Of a stretch of DNA of 64,000 bases, positions 63,921 through 64,000 are shown in pieces. Within the stretch, counting starts at the first letter, position 1, and each line of letters opens with the position of its first letter. Both the position numbers and the translations under genes were made by a program. This DNA comes from Sulfurimonas hongkongensis (GTDB lineage: Bacteria; Campylobacterota; Campylobacteria; Campylobacterales; Sulfurimonadaceae): assembly GCF_000445475.1 (NCBI RefSeq), contig NZ_AUPZ01000004.1, positions 62,001 to 126,000 of the forward strand, read 5' to 3'. The notes below the pieces were generated by a model that saw nothing but the letters and a program-made list of their open reading frames with translations, was not told the DNA's origin and did no database searches.

Positions 63921-64000
63921 CTATAAAAGCTCAGCTCTAAGCTCATGTGCAGACTTGATAGAGAGAAGTCCTGGCGCTACATCAAAAGCAGTTTTTGCTC
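63921..64000 (-). CDS. 3' end of an unidentified gene (start outside window)
   Basis: The last 25 codons of a minus-strand frame entering from the right edge (AKTAFDVAPGLLSIKSAHEL RAELL, stop at 63923-63921), followed by a terminator-like hairpin. Too short to name. Confidence 0.55.
   Translation of the reverse strand, partial: AKTAFDVAPGLLSIKSAHELRAELL

Overview
The window is AT-rich chromosomal DNA from a member of the Campylobacterota (former Epsilonproteobacteria), most likely Sulfurimonas or a close relative. The evidence is gene content and order: a Sec-exported (clade II) nitrous oxide reductase with a C-terminal cytochrome c, the order hisH-hisA-cheY-prmA-ftsH-psd-like, groESL, many c-di-GMP proteins, Bat-type VWA operons, and promoters with a TATAAT box but usually no clear -35. 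No phage, insertion sequence with a transposase, CRISPR array or rRNA gene was seen.

Layout. 1-5307: a tight five-gene operon holding the end of a TonB-dependent receptor, a membrane-anchored DUF4198-like protein, a polytopic polyferredoxin, a 2-hydroxyacyl-CoA dehydratase/double-cubane-type Fe-S protein and a CcdA/DsbD-like membrane protein. It looks like an uncharacterised redox system and is the best candidate here for a new one. 5473-8914: a GNAT-nitrilase fusion, an SDR, a lipoprotein and two small proteins. 8991-13967: four tRNA genes (Arg, Met, Glu, Lys), groES-groEL behind a strong promoter, tonB, a rubredoxin and a coiled-coil lipoprotein. 14111-26019: twelve genes on one strand with two paralogous BatA-BatB/C-BatD trios. 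Between the trios lie a CsgG-like lipoprotein, an LPP20-like lipoprotein, MoxR, DUF58 and a small membrane protein.

26363-30294: a NosB-like membrane protein fused to cytochrome c, followed by nosZ. 30550-35773: a CtpA-type protease and a large membrane protein facing trpA, with a 1.3 kb insertion at their junction flanked by about 100 bp direct repeats. 35790-49060: HPt, panB, ruvB, an AI-2E family transporter, lpxL and waaC homologues, a degenerate GGDEF-PilZ protein, a PglG-like sensor protein, hisH, hisA, cheY, prmA, ftsH and a psd-like gene. 49055-64000: a TPR protein, a VWA-metallopeptidase, a REC-REC-GGDEF regulator, a Pif1-like helicase, a peroxiredoxin, serS, a haem-sensor HD-GYP-GGDEF protein, metF, serB, a nuclease, a cardiolipin synthase and the end of one more gene.

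Intergenic DNA carries three repeat families: a MITE-like 150-280 bp element (three copies, one with an eight-unit 21-bp tandem array), a REP/REPIN-like hairpin family whose stems covary, and a 47-bp repeat after groEL. Themes that link the genes are respiration of nitrogen oxides, oxidative-stress handling (rubredoxin, peroxiredoxin), envelope quality control (Bat, CtpA, FtsH) and c-di-GMP signalling.
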